Made by a program: the position numbers and the translations under genes. The notes beneath the pieces are model-generated. The model saw nothing but the letters and a program-made list of their open reading frames with translations. It searched no databases and was not told the DNA's origin. 64,000 nucleotides of DNA from CAWHBO01 sp963827735 (GTDB lineage Bacteria; Patescibacteriota; Patescibacteriia; Patescibacteriales; UBA12075): positions 192,524 to 256,523 of the forward strand of contig CAWHBO010000005.1 of NCBI GenBank assembly GCA_963827735.1, read 5' to 3'. Positions within the stretch are counted from its first letter, which is position 1. The number at the start of each line of letters is the position of its first letter. Positions 9,539 to 17,255 of the stretch are shown piece after piece.

Positions 9539-10270
9539 ATGTTTGATAATTTAGACGACAAAACCACTCAAACCGCTCCTGTCCCGGGGAATGTTCCTGT
9601 GCCGGATGGTCCGCAAACGGCGGAAGATATTTTTTCAGAAACGAATGATTCTGCGCCGACAAGCCCAAGCAATTTAACTGATCAGCCAAAAGTTCAAAGC
9701 GAACAATGGTCGCAAGTTGATCCGGGCATTGACAGTCTGGACATTGAAAAGCAAGGCAAGAAAAAAATGATAATGCTTATGCTCATGTTTATCGGGATGA
9801 TTTTGATCGGCTGGGGAACATATTTGGCTTTTGGAAAGATTGTGTCTAGCATCGGTAGTTTTGGAAAAAGCACTGTTGAAAAAACCGAAACAGATAAAGC
9901 CGCCTCAAACTTGAATCAAACCGATGAAGCCAACACGACCAACGATACCATTTCGACAAAAGAGCCAGACACCGTTTCCGGAACTTCAACAGAGGACTAT
10001 ATACCCGCTCCCGCTGAAGTTGAAAACGCCGATGCCGACAAAGACGGGCTTTTGGATACGGAAGAAAATGTTTTAGGCACCAATCCTGGGAAAGTTGACA
10101 GCGATGATGACGGCCTTTTTGATCGCGAAGAAGTCAGGATTTATAAAACTGATCCCTTGAAGTCAGATACGGATAGCGATGGGTTTATGGATGGCGAGGA
10201 GGTAAAATCAGGCTATAATCCCAAGGGAGACGGGAAGCTGTACCGGATAAATGCTCAAACAGCGCAATAA
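9539..10270 (+). CDS. Single-pass membrane protein with DxDxDG calcium-binding repeats
   Basis: 243 residues. A polar N-terminal tail rich in T, P and Q is followed by one membrane helix (about residues 76-105, IMLMLMFIGMILIGWGTYLA). A low-complexity linker comes next, then thrombospondin type 3/EF-hand-like loops in the last 80 residues: DADKDGLLDTEENVLGTNP, DSDDDGLFDREEV and DTDSDGFMDGEEVKSGYNP. Such loops bind calcium. There is no classical signal peptide, so the N-terminus is probably cytoplasmic and the repeats extracellular. The gene lies directly after the giant adhesin gene and 15 bases before a protein of the same build, suggesting a surface-protein operon. Function unknown. Confidence 0.72.
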   Translation: MFDNLDDKTTQTAPVPGNVPVPDGPQTAEDIFSETNDSAPTSPSNLTDQPKVQSEQWSQVDPGIDSLDIEKQGKKKMIMLMLMFIGMILIGWGTYLAFGKIVSSIGSFGKSTVEKTETDKAASNLNQTDEANTTNDTISTKEPDTVSGTSTEDYIPAPAEVENADADKDGLLDTEENVLGTNPGKVDSDDDGLFDREEVRIYKTDPLKSDTDSDGFMDGEEVKSGYNPKGDGKLYRINAQTAQ

Positions 10271-10285
10271 TTTAAAAAATATCCA

Positions 10286-11323
10286 ATGGAACAATCAAAA
10301 AATCAAATAAGCGGCGCATCGGTCGGCTTATCCAATGTCAATGACCCGGTCATTCATACGATGCCAAAACGCTTTATAAATTCCAAAGAAGAAAGAGGAA
10401 CCTCTCACAAAGGAGCCGGACTTTTGATTTTCGGCATTGGACTTTTAATTTTGGGCGTCGGAGCGGTTTTTGTGTATTTTTATGTTTTTAATGAGCAGGC
10501 GGTACAGACGAATGAGTCTGCGTTAAAGTCGGGGCTTGTTTCTCGCGAGGTTACAGAGAAAGCGACAACCTCAAAAGATGCTGAAGATGATCAAATTAAA
10601 CCGGAAATCGCCGTCAACACCGATACGACCGCGTTGACTCCCGCAAATGCAGAGGTTACGGACAAAGTCAGCAACAAAATCGAAGTTTCTTCTTCAAGTC
10701 CGGAAACGGAATCTGCCACCCGGACGATCAAAACCATTGATGTCTCGGATACTTTTGTAAACAAAGAATACTCTTTATCTCCAGATGTTGACCAGGATGG
10801 TTTGTCCGACGTGGAGGAGTTGATTTTTGGCACCGGCACCGGCTCAAAAGACAGCGATAATGACGGTTATTCGGATTTGGCTGAGATCGGTAATCAGTAT
10901 AATCCGGCCGGAGAAGGGAAGTTGATCGTTAATCCGGGCATAAAAAAATATACTGATAACACGGTTGGATACAGCTTGTACTTTCCGGCCAGCTGGCAGA
11001 CGAGTGCAATTGATTCCGGCAACACAATTGTTTTTCAGATTGACGGTATGGAATACATTCAGATCATCGTTTCGGACAAGGCATCCGGTCAAAGCCTGGA
11101 CGATTGGTATAAGGAAAAATTCAACGCCACCCTCATAAAAGGCGAACAAATTGTTTATAAAAAGGGTTGGCTAGGCATAAAATCCGAAGATGGACTGATG
11201 TACTTTTTATCAGACGGCTTAAGTGATAAAATTTTTACAGTTAATTATGTTTTAGGAGACAAGACGATTTTGTCATATAAGAGTATTTTTGAGATGATGA
11301 TCAATACATTGGAGAAGAAATAA
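10286..11323 (+). CDS. Single-pass membrane protein with calcium-binding repeats, paralogue of the preceding gene
   Basis: 345 residues. The N-terminal tail is followed by one membrane helix (about residues 46-71, LLIFGIGLLILGVGAVFVYFYV), a Ser/Thr-rich linker and two DxDxDG loops (DVDQDGLSDVEELIFGTG and DSDNDGYSDLAEIGNQYNP). The last 130 residues form a compact domain (YTDNTVGYSLYFPASWQTS onward) that looks like the PsbP-like or lipoprotein-type beta folds often found attached to such repeats; I do not assign it firmly. It has the same architecture as the 9539 product, which points to duplication. No promoter is evident between the two genes, so co-transcription is likely. Confidence 0.7.
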   Translation: MEQSKNQISGASVGLSNVNDPVIHTMPKRFINSKEERGTSHKGAGLLIFGIGLLILGVGAVFVYFYVFNEQAVQTNESALKSGLVSREVTEKATTSKDAEDDQIKPEIAVNTDTTALTPANAEVTDKVSNKIEVSSSSPETESATRTIKTIDVSDTFVNKEYSLSPDVDQDGLSDVEELIFGTGTGSKDSDNDGYSDLAEIGNQYNPAGEGKLIVNPGIKKYTDNTVGYSLYFPASWQTSAIDSGNTIVFQIDGMEYIQIIVSDKASGQSLDDWYKEKFNATLIKGEQIVYKKGWLGIKSEDGLMYFLSDGLSDKIFTVNYVLGDKTILSYKSIFEMMINTLEKK

Positions 11324-11439
11324 TCCCGCCATTTATTATCTTCTGTTGAGGGCGGGATCCCGCAGAAGGCGGGAGATATTGGGATATTAAGATATTAGAA
11401 TATTAGGAAATTAGAAATTAGAAATTGGTTATTTGGGTT
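11324..11439. repeat. Intergenic hairpin and GAAATTA-type low-complexity spacer
   Basis: Inverted GC-rich arms (CCCGCC and GGCGGG types) around 11,328-11,371 can fold back. They are followed by degenerate runs of ATATTAGAATATTAGGAAATTAG up to the ybeY start. Related ATTAG runs occur at about 20,082-20,112, 24,440-24,486 and 24,755-24,790. Confidence 0.7.
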
Positions 11440-11847
11440 ATGATAGAAATTAACAATCAGACAAGAACAAAGATTGATTTGAAAAAAGTCAGGCAAGTGG
11501 CGGAAAATTTTTTGGAGTTTTATAAACAGGGAGATAAAGAAGTTTCCATTGCTTTTATCGGGGATAAGAGAATGCGGGATTTGAACCGGATGTACCGCCG
11601 AAAAGACAAAGTCACTGATATTTTATCATTTTGTGATGACGGTCAAGCAATTTTGGGAGAAGTTGTGATTGATTTTCAGCAGATCAAACGGCAAGCCAAG
11701 CAATTTTCAAAAAGCGCCAAAGAAGAATTGATTTTTATTTTGGTCCATGGACTTTTGCATCTGATCGGGCGGGAAGATGATACGGAAAAGGGGCGGTTGG
11801 AAATGATTGAGGAAGGGGAGAGGTTTCTTTTGGCAAATTTTTTTTAA
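11440..11847 (+). CDS. ybeY: Endoribonuclease YbeY-like (rRNA maturation factor) with altered third metal ligand
   Basis: 135 residues from the ATG at 11440, preferred over an upstream TTG because the protein then begins MIEINNQTRTKID as in the family. YbeY is a metal-dependent RNase that acts in 16S rRNA maturation and ribosome quality control. Family landmarks are VTDILSF and LGEVVID, then the metal site HGLLHLIGRED. The family motif is H-x3-H-x5-H. Here residues 103 and 107 are His but the third position (113) is Asp. Asp can bind zinc, so this may be a substitution rather than a loss. The spacing to the next gene (dgkA-like) is about 60 bases. Confidence 0.87.
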   Translation: MIEINNQTRTKIDLKKVRQVAENFLEFYKQGDKEVSIAFIGDKRMRDLNRMYRRKDKVTDILSFCDDGQAILGEVVIDFQQIKRQAKQFSKSAKEELIFILVHGLLHLIGREDDTEKGRLEMIEEGERFLLANFF

Positions 11848-11908
11848 TGATCAATATCCAATAATCAATCAATATTTAATATTATAATATCTAATTGAAA
11901 CCATTCGG

Positions 11909-12274
11909 ATGATAAAATTTAAGCGTCTGATAAAAAGTGTTAAATATGCGATAAGTGGCTTGATAAAAGCCTTTCGTGATGAGCAGAATCTTAAAATTCA
12001 AAGTATTTTTGCGATTTTTGCGATCATCTTCGGTTTTTTGCTTCAAATTGGTAAATTTGAGTGGTTGGTGGTAATATTAACAATAGGCATGGTTTTGTTG
12101 ATGGAACTTATCAACAGCGCGATTGAGCGCTTGACGGACATGTTAAAGCCAAGGCTGGATCCATATAGCAAGGAAATCAAGGATATCATGGCCGGCGCGG
12201 TAATGCTTGCTTCCATCATGGCCGTCATCGCCGGCGTAATAATTTTTGTTCCGAAAATTTTTGAAAAATTATAA
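11909..12274 (+). CDS. dgkA: Diacylglycerol/undecaprenol kinase (DgkA family)
   Basis: 121 residues, typical for this integral membrane kinase, which phosphorylates diacylglycerol or undecaprenol using ATP. N-terminal amphipathic residues (IKFKRLIKSVKYAISGLIKA) lead to AFRDEQNLKIQ, the family acidic motif. Three membrane helices follow, at about 32-50, 54-70 and 95-116. The catalytic stretch ELINSAIERLTDML and the later DIMAGAVMLASI match the ENTAIE and KDxAAGAVL signatures. Gram-positive and CPR members mostly act on undecaprenol to recycle the cell-wall lipid carrier; which substrate is used here is inference. It follows ybeY, as is common in Gram-positive genomes. Confidence 0.9.
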   Translation: MIKFKRLIKSVKYAISGLIKAFRDEQNLKIQSIFAIFAIIFGFLLQIGKFEWLVVILTIGMVLLMELINSAIERLTDMLKPRLDPYSKEIKDIMAGAVMLASIMAVIAGVIIFVPKIFEKL

Positions 12275-12282
12275 AATTTTAT

Positions 12283-12648
12283 ATGTCAATCAAAACTTCA
12301 ATCATGATTTTGCTTTTCTGCCTGCTGGCGGCTTTTATCGCGGCTTGGTATCTGGCCGACAAAATGCCGGGAAATCCGAATATGAGAAAAGCGCAATTTG
12401 AGCAAAAACAGTTAAGCGAAGAAGAGCTTAAAAAAAACAAAATGGAAGCTGATTGGGAGCGCGCGGTGAAAGATTTGCAGGAGCGGGAAGCAAGATTGAC
12501 GCCGGAAGACCGCAAACGGATGGAAGCTGATTGGGAACAAGCGGTGAAAGATTTGCAGGAACGAGAAGCAAAAATGACGCCGGAAGACCGCGAAAAAATG
12601 GAGGCTGATTGGAAAAAGATGATGGAAACTTTTGAAAAAAATCAATAA
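12283..12648 (+). CDS. Small membrane-anchored helical protein with internal repeats
   Basis: 121 residues starting eight bases after the DgkA stop. An N-terminal membrane helix (about 5-23, TSIMILLFCLLAAFIAAWYL) acts as signal anchor. The rest is charged and helical, built from about 26-residue repeats of the type MEADWERAVKDLQEREARLT followed by PEDRKR, in three increasingly partial copies. The repeats are also nearly identical at the DNA level (about 12,440-12,610), indicating recent internal duplication. A coiled-coil-like periplasmic or extracellular rod is likely. I recognise no family. Confidence 0.65.
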   Translation: MSIKTSIMILLFCLLAAFIAAWYLADKMPGNPNMRKAQFEQKQLSEEELKKNKMEADWERAVKDLQEREARLTPEDRKRMEADWEQAVKDLQEREAKMTPEDREKMEADWKKMMETFEKNQ

Positions 12649-12665
12649 TAAATAATTATAAGAAT

Positions 12666-13850
12666 ATGCAAAAACCATCAAAATTCGCGTTTAATCTTAT
12701 CATCGCGGTTGTGTTAACTTTAGGGCTGTCAATTTCCTTCCAGTCATTGCTCGCCGCTTGGAACCCCCCCACAGCCAACCCGCCGGACGGCAATGCTCTT
12801 CCCCCCATAACCGTGGATGGGGCCGGAAATACCAATCCGGGAACTTTTACCGCCGCCGGAACCATAACTGCAAATACAATCACGGCTACCGCTGGGTACA
12901 CCACTGCTGGAAACATTGTTGCTTCCGGCAATGTCGGCATCGGAGTCATTCCGGACGGGAGTTATAAGTTGCATGTTGCCGGCGGCGCAATCGGTTCCGC
13001 GGCATATTTGCCGCTAACGACAAGTTGGAGCACATACGGCACCGGTGATGGAGGGGCCGCGATTTACAATGACGCCGGGACATATCAAGCTTTGATGATT
13101 GTCGGTGCGGACCGAGGCCAAGGCTACGGCCGCTGGGTGCGCGTCTGGGATTCGCTTTGGGCTTCGTCCCGGGTTGATTCTCCGATATACTATGACGCGG
13201 ATGATCTGGCATACTATGTTAATCCTAACGGTAGCAGCATTATAAATGATCAATCAAACAATACAATTCATACCGGATATTTGGATTTTCGATATGCCGG
13301 TGGTGATAGCGGACAAGGAAACAATGCTTATGCCATATTTCAAGAAGGGGGAGCATGGGCGCATCCTTATCCAGACTTAAGAATCGCATACCACACCGGA
13401 ATCAAACTAGGCGCAAATTCCAGCTACAACGGGATACGATTTTATAATGACTATGATATGTCTACCCTGGTTATGTCCGTAAATGATGTTGCAACAGGCG
13501 GCGCCAACAATGTTTGGGTTGAGAATCAGTTAAGCGCGGGATCTTTTGTGTATCACTCTGATGAAATTTTGAAAAAAGATATTCAGACAATTCCCGATGC
13601 TCTTCAAAAAGTGCTTGAGCTTAAGGGTGTGGAATTCACCTGGAAAGAATCAGGAGAAGAAAGTGTTGGTTTGATCGCCCAAGACGTGGAAAAAGTTTTT
13701 CCGGAGCTGGTTGAAACCGGAGGCAATGGATTGAAAGGCGTGCAGTACGGCAATTTGGTTGCGCCCCTCATTGAAGCGGTTAAAGAACAGCAGGCAATGA
13801 TAAAAAGTTTGGAAGAGCGGATAAGTGAGTTGGAGAAAAAGAGCGAATAA
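12666..13850 (+). CDS. Secreted fibre-like protein ending in an S74 intramolecular chaperone domain
   Basis: 394 residues. The signal peptide (about 1-30) ends near SLLAAW. A Gly/Ala/Thr-rich region (GTFTAAGTITANTITATAGY) resembles bacteriophage tail-fibre shafts. The middle is beta-rich. The final 100 residues (from VYHSDEILKKDIQTIPDAL through GLIAQDVEKVFPELV to a terminal coiled coil KSLEERISELEKK) match the peptidase S74/endosialidase-type chaperone. In that family the Ser of the S-D motif cuts the chaperone off after trimerisation; here it would be HSDEILKK. A CPR protein with this tail is probably a trimeric surface fibre. The gene sits nine bases upstream of a Cys-rich secreted protein gene, so they are likely co-expressed. 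Confidence 0.78.
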   Translation: MQKPSKFAFNLIIAVVLTLGLSISFQSLLAAWNPPTANPPDGNALPPITVDGAGNTNPGTFTAAGTITANTITATAGYTTAGNIVASGNVGIGVIPDGSYKLHVAGGAIGSAAYLPLTTSWSTYGTGDGGAAIYNDAGTYQALMIVGADRGQGYGRWVRVWDSLWASSRVDSPIYYDADDLAYYVNPNGSSIINDQSNNTIHTGYLDFRYAGGDSGQGNNAYAIFQEGGAWAHPYPDLRIAYHTGIKLGANSSYNGIRFYNDYDMSTLVMSVNDVATGGANNVWVENQLSAGSFVYHSDEILKKDIQTIPDALQKVLELKGVEFTWKESGEESVGLIAQDVEKVFPELVETGGNGLKGVQYGNLVAPLIEAVKEQQAMIKSLEERISELEKKSE

Positions 13851-13859
13851 ACAAAATAT

Positions 13860-15038
13860 ATGCAAGAAAATTTAAGAAAATTTAGAAGTTTAATTGTCAA
13901 GCATTTATGGATCATCGTGCCGGTGTTTTTGTTGTTGATTTCCTCGTCCTTGGTTTTTGCAACTGGTGTCTGGAATCAAGGCTGGCGCGTGAATAGCAAT
14001 GCAGATAAACAGCCCATAACCATAGATAACGTAAACACAACAAAATGTTTAACCAATACTTCCACCATTGATTATTTCGTGCCGACCAATACAGCTACTG
14101 AGTGGAATGAATTTGTCGCGCATAAGCCAAGTGGAATAACAATAGAAGAATGCGCAACCAATTGTGATTCGTCTGCTACTTTAGGATCGGGAGACACAAG
14201 TTTTACAGTTGACGCTGGGGGTAATAGTGGTAGTATTAAAACGGGTACCTGCGCCAGTACTTATTGTGATAGTCTTCCTAGGGCAATATGTAATAATGGT
14301 GAATGGCAACTTTCCGGAAGCAATCCCTGTCGGTCAGGAGTTTTTGCATGGAGTTGTACTAGTTTTCCTGGTGGATTGGGTGATTGCTCTGGTATAACAA
14401 ATTGGTGCCCTGGAGGCGCGTCAGGAAGTTGCACTTTAGGAGATTCTTGCGTAATAGCTTGCCAATCCGGAATAGGTGGAAGCGGATGTGAGTGTGGCGA
14501 TATCTCAAGTAATTGGGTTTTTAATGGTAGCACCTTGGATTTAATCCCACGATCTTGTGTCGGCGGAGTAACTGTTTGTCCTACTCAATCTTATTCTACC
14601 AAAGATGGTTGTGGTACAAAAAATTTGTATGATCAAGTTCCAGGCACCACTGAATATGCGTGTCCAGGAAATTGCGGAGGTAAAGTTGTAGCTCCATGTA
14701 ATGCCGGTGGAACTTGGGGTAGTATAAGTGATACTTGTCATCAAGCGGCAAATTGTCCGGCGGGATCAAGTTTCCCTGGTTGTTCGTATACCGCTATGGT
14801 AAGTGGTGAAACAAAAGCAGGAACATGTGCTGGCGCTGGGACATGTACTGTTTCTTGTTTTGATGGCAATGTTCAAGCCACAAACAATCAATGTGGTTAT
14901 TGTGGAGATGGCTGGTGTGATAGGGATGGATTGTATGGTCCGAATGAAAATTGTAATTGTTATGATTGTCCTGTTTGTCCTGATGGTTGCAGTTGCACTC
15001 AGTATGGTTGTTACAATGGATTTAATTTTTGTGGTTAA
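13860..15038 (+). CDS. Cys-rich secreted or anchored protein of unknown function
   Basis: 392 residues. A basic N-terminus (MQENLRKFRSLIVKH) precedes a hydrophobic segment (about 17-38) that could be a signal peptide or anchor. The remainder is rich in Cys, Gly, Ser and Thr with no internal membrane helices. Cys spacing is irregular in the body, and the tail is very dense (about 350-392, CGYCGDGWCDRDGLYG and then repeated C-x-C and C-x2-C). It resembles the Cys-rich region of the giant protein at 3525. It probably forms a disulphide-linked extracellular structure. No catalytic motif is visible. Confidence 0.65.
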   Translation: MQENLRKFRSLIVKHLWIIVPVFLLLISSSLVFATGVWNQGWRVNSNADKQPITIDNVNTTKCLTNTSTIDYFVPTNTATEWNEFVAHKPSGITIEECATNCDSSATLGSGDTSFTVDAGGNSGSIKTGTCASTYCDSLPRAICNNGEWQLSGSNPCRSGVFAWSCTSFPGGLGDCSGITNWCPGGASGSCTLGDSCVIACQSGIGGSGCECGDISSNWVFNGSTLDLIPRSCVGGVTVCPTQSYSTKDGCGTKNLYDQVPGTTEYACPGNCGGKVVAPCNAGGTWGSISDTCHQAANCPAGSSFPGCSYTAMVSGETKAGTCAGAGTCTVSCFDGNVQATNNQCGYCGDGWCDRDGLYGPNENCNCYDCPVCPDGCSCTQYGCYNGFNFCG

Positions 15039-15071
15039 TGAAATTTCAACCAAAGTTAAAATTTGATTTTA

Positions 15072-15113
15072 TCAAAAAATCGTTAAACCCAGATTAAAGT
15101 TTAACGATTTTTT
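15072..15113. terminator. Intrinsic terminator, symmetrical
   Basis: AAAAAATCGTTAAAC and GTTTAACGATTTTTT form a perfect 15-bp stem with T or A tracts on both sides. It ends the 12283-15038 gene run and would work in both directions. Confidence 0.85.
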
Positions 15114-15128
15114 ATATTTCTTGAAATC

Positions 15129-15157
15129 TTGACTTTTTTCCAAAAATTTGTTATAAC
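15129..15157 (+). promoter_or_regulatory. Sigma-70-type promoter for the TSP3 lipoprotein gene
   Basis: TTGACT (15129-15134) and TATAAC (15152-15157) are 17 bases apart. Together with the strong AAGGAGGT ribosome site just before 15307, this implies a leader of about 140 bases. Confidence 0.6.
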
Positions 15158-15306
15158 CATAACAAGCATTTTGACCTTTGAAAAACAAAAAAATAGCGTA
15201 AAATCGTGGCAAACAAATCGTTGTTTTCCGCGGCATATATTGCAGTATTTAAGAAAAGGCATTTTTTATTCCGATGAAGCATCGGGAAAGGAAGGAGGTA
15301 GGGAGT

Positions 15307-16920
15307 ATGGGAAATTTAACTTTTAGAAAGTTTAGAATGGTGTTTATTGTGTTTGTGGTAATTATCCTTTTAGCAGGATGTAACGGCGGCGGTGGAGATT
15401 CCGACAACGACGGAGGAAGCAATCCTGTAAAGAGCACTTGGTATCAGGACCCAGACAGTGATTTACTTCCTTCTGGTAATCCAATGACCGCTAGTACTCA
15501 GCCGGGCACCAATTATTATGTGGAGTCGCATTTTACTTCACTTAAGACAGACAACTGCCCAGATGTCGCTAACCAGAATCAGGAAGATATGGATAAAGAC
15601 GGCATCGGCGATGCCTGTGACAGCGATAAAGACGGTGACGGAATTGCGAATGGATCCGACAATTGTTCAGGAACAGCAAATCCCGATCAACTGGACACAG
15701 ACAAAGATGGCATCGGCGAGGCCTGTGACAGCGATAAAGACGGTGACGGAATTGCGAATGGATCCGACAATTGTTCAGGAACAGCAAATCCCGATCAACT
15801 GGACACAGACAAAGATGGCATCGGCGACGCCTGTGACAGCGATAAAGACGGTGACGGAATTGCGAATGGATCCGACAATTGTTCAGGAACAGCAAATCCC
15901 GATCAACTGGACACAGATAAAGATGGTATTGGCAATGTTTGCGATTCTGACATTGACGGAGATGGAATATCTAATGACAAGGATAATTCCCCCGCAATCC
16001 ATAATCCTGACCAATCGGATTTGGATAAAGACGGTATCGGGGATGTAAGTGACCCTGATAAAGACGGTGACGGAATATCCAATGACGAGGATAATTCCCC
16101 CACAATCCATAACCCTGACCAATCGGATTTGGATAAAGACGGTATCGGGGATGTAAGTGACCCTGATAAAGACGGTGACGGAATATCCAATGACGAGGAT
16201 AATTGCCCAACAACCCCTAACCAAGCACAAACCGATGTTGACGAAGACGGCACAGGCGATGAGTGTGACGATTGTTGCGATAATTGCAGTAGTTTTGAAT
16301 ACGTCGCTTCGCAGACGTATAAGAATTGGGGCGATTCTCCGTCTCTGGCTTTGGTGGCAGCGTCTATGTATGGATATACAACCGGTCCATATCCTGCTCC
16401 TGGCAACATCGCGGTTTTTAAAACCCAAAGTCAGTTTGGTAATCCGGCTGAACCGCCATATTATCCAGAGTTCGCTGGAACGATTGGGATCATCAACGAA
16501 GTTGACGGGAATGTCATTACTGTTCAGTTCGGCGAAGAGGATATCAAAGAGTATTACCAGGTTGGTGCCGGTTTATTGGTGGATAATATAGGTAAGTATT
16601 ATTACAATTTTACTTACATATATTATGCGGGACTACCAAGCCATTGGTATGAAATCTCGCAAAGCAAATATTATTTTGCTGGTTTTGACCAGCAAGTAAA
16701 AAAAGGAGAAGTATGCCGTCTGAGGGCGCCTTATAGCGCCAACACCACATACGCCTGGACATCACCAGGCGCAGTTACATTGTCGGACAGTTCAAGCTTT
16801 ATGCCGACCTTTGATACTTCAAATTTGGATGTCGGCTGGTACGAATTCACCGTTACGCTGACGCAGCCTTATGACGTGCCTGCGACAGCGCCTGTAAGGG
16901 TTGAGATAATCAACCCATAA
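15307..16920 (+). CDS. Lipoprotein with thrombospondin type 3 calcium-binding repeats
   Basis: 537 residues from the ATG at 15307, chosen because AAGGAGGTAGGGAGT lies directly upstream; an in-frame ATG at 15274 has no such site. MGNLTFRKFRMVFIVFVVI is followed by LLAGC, a lipobox, so the mature protein is probably lipid-anchored by that Cys. Residues of about 90-330 are thrombospondin type 3 repeats of 36 residues (DKDGDGIANGSDNCSG and variants), which bind calcium. After a CC..C cluster, residues of about 345-450 (YGYTTGPYPAPGNIAVF through GIINEVDGNVITVQF) resemble a CHAP-type amidase fold, but no clear catalytic Cys is visible. The C-terminus looks like a PKD/Ig-like domain. The repeats are very uniform, implying recent expansion. 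Confidence 0.75.
   Translation: MGNLTFRKFRMVFIVFVVIILLAGCNGGGGDSDNDGGSNPVKSTWYQDPDSDLLPSGNPMTASTQPGTNYYVESHFTSLKTDNCPDVANQNQEDMDKDGIGDACDSDKDGDGIANGSDNCSGTANPDQLDTDKDGIGEACDSDKDGDGIANGSDNCSGTANPDQLDTDKDGIGDACDSDKDGDGIANGSDNCSGTANPDQLDTDKDGIGNVCDSDIDGDGISNDKDNSPAIHNPDQSDLDKDGIGDVSDPDKDGDGISNDEDNSPTIHNPDQSDLDKDGIGDVSDPDKDGDGISNDEDNCPTTPNQAQTDVDEDGTGDECDDCCDNCSSFEYVASQTYKNWGDSPSLALVAASMYGYTTGPYPAPGNIAVFKTQSQFGNPAEPPYYPEFAGTIGIINEVDGNVITVQFGEEDIKEYYQVGAGLLVDNIGKYYYNFTYIYYAGLPSHWYEISQSKYYFAGFDQQVKKGEVCRLRAPYSANTTYAWTSPGAVTLSDSSSFMPTFDTSNLDVGWYEFTVTLTQPYDVPATAPVRVEIINP
15625..16230 (+). repeat. 108-bp in-gene tandem repeats (two sub-families)
   Basis: Copies starting at 15625, 15733 and 15841 are almost identical over 108 bp (36 codons). 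A second sub-family with its own near-identical copies starts at 16057 and 16165. The period keeps the reading frame, so unit number can change without breaking the gene. Confidence 0.95.
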
Positions 16921-16938
16921 AATGTTGTTAACCTTTAG

Positions 16939-16973
16939 CCAATCACCAAACTAAGCAGTTAGTTTGGTGATTT
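16939..16973 (+). terminator. Intrinsic terminator after the TSP3 lipoprotein gene
   Basis: AATCACCAAACTAA and TTAGTTTGGTGATT form a perfect stem around a short loop, followed by TTTTTTTATTTT. Confidence 0.9.
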
Positions 16974-17255
16974 TTTTATTTTTAAATTTTGCATAGTTTG
17001 CTATGTTGTTATTTATGTAGAAATTATTTTTTTGTTTAATTTTAGGTAATTTTATAAACTTATTATATATACAATACATATTGTATGCATAGTTTCCAAA
17101 AAATTTATTTTTTCAAATAAGCAAAAATGGTAGGTACTTATTTTTGTTGGAACATTTTTAAGAATAATGCTATAATATTCAAGTAAGTGCATAAATTCTT
17201 TTACCTGTTAAAAGAATTTTTGAGCGTATTTTATTCGTATTTACGTAAATAACAT
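16974..17255 (+). promoter_or_regulatory. AT-rich leader of ftsA with a candidate -10 box
   Basis: No coding potential is visible. TATAAT at 17171-17176, with TTGTTG about 20 bases upstream, could drive ftsA; the leader would then be about 75 bases. The stretch 17,030-17,110 is extremely AT-rich. Confidence 0.45.

Noticed and set aside
15625..16230. Regular repeats that could suggest a CRISPR array
   Set aside because: Units are contiguous, 108 bp, in frame and coding; there are no spacers and no cas genes.
15883..16428. Repetitive minus-strand frame (181 codons)
   Set aside because: Mirror image of the calcium-repeat array in the lipoprotein gene.
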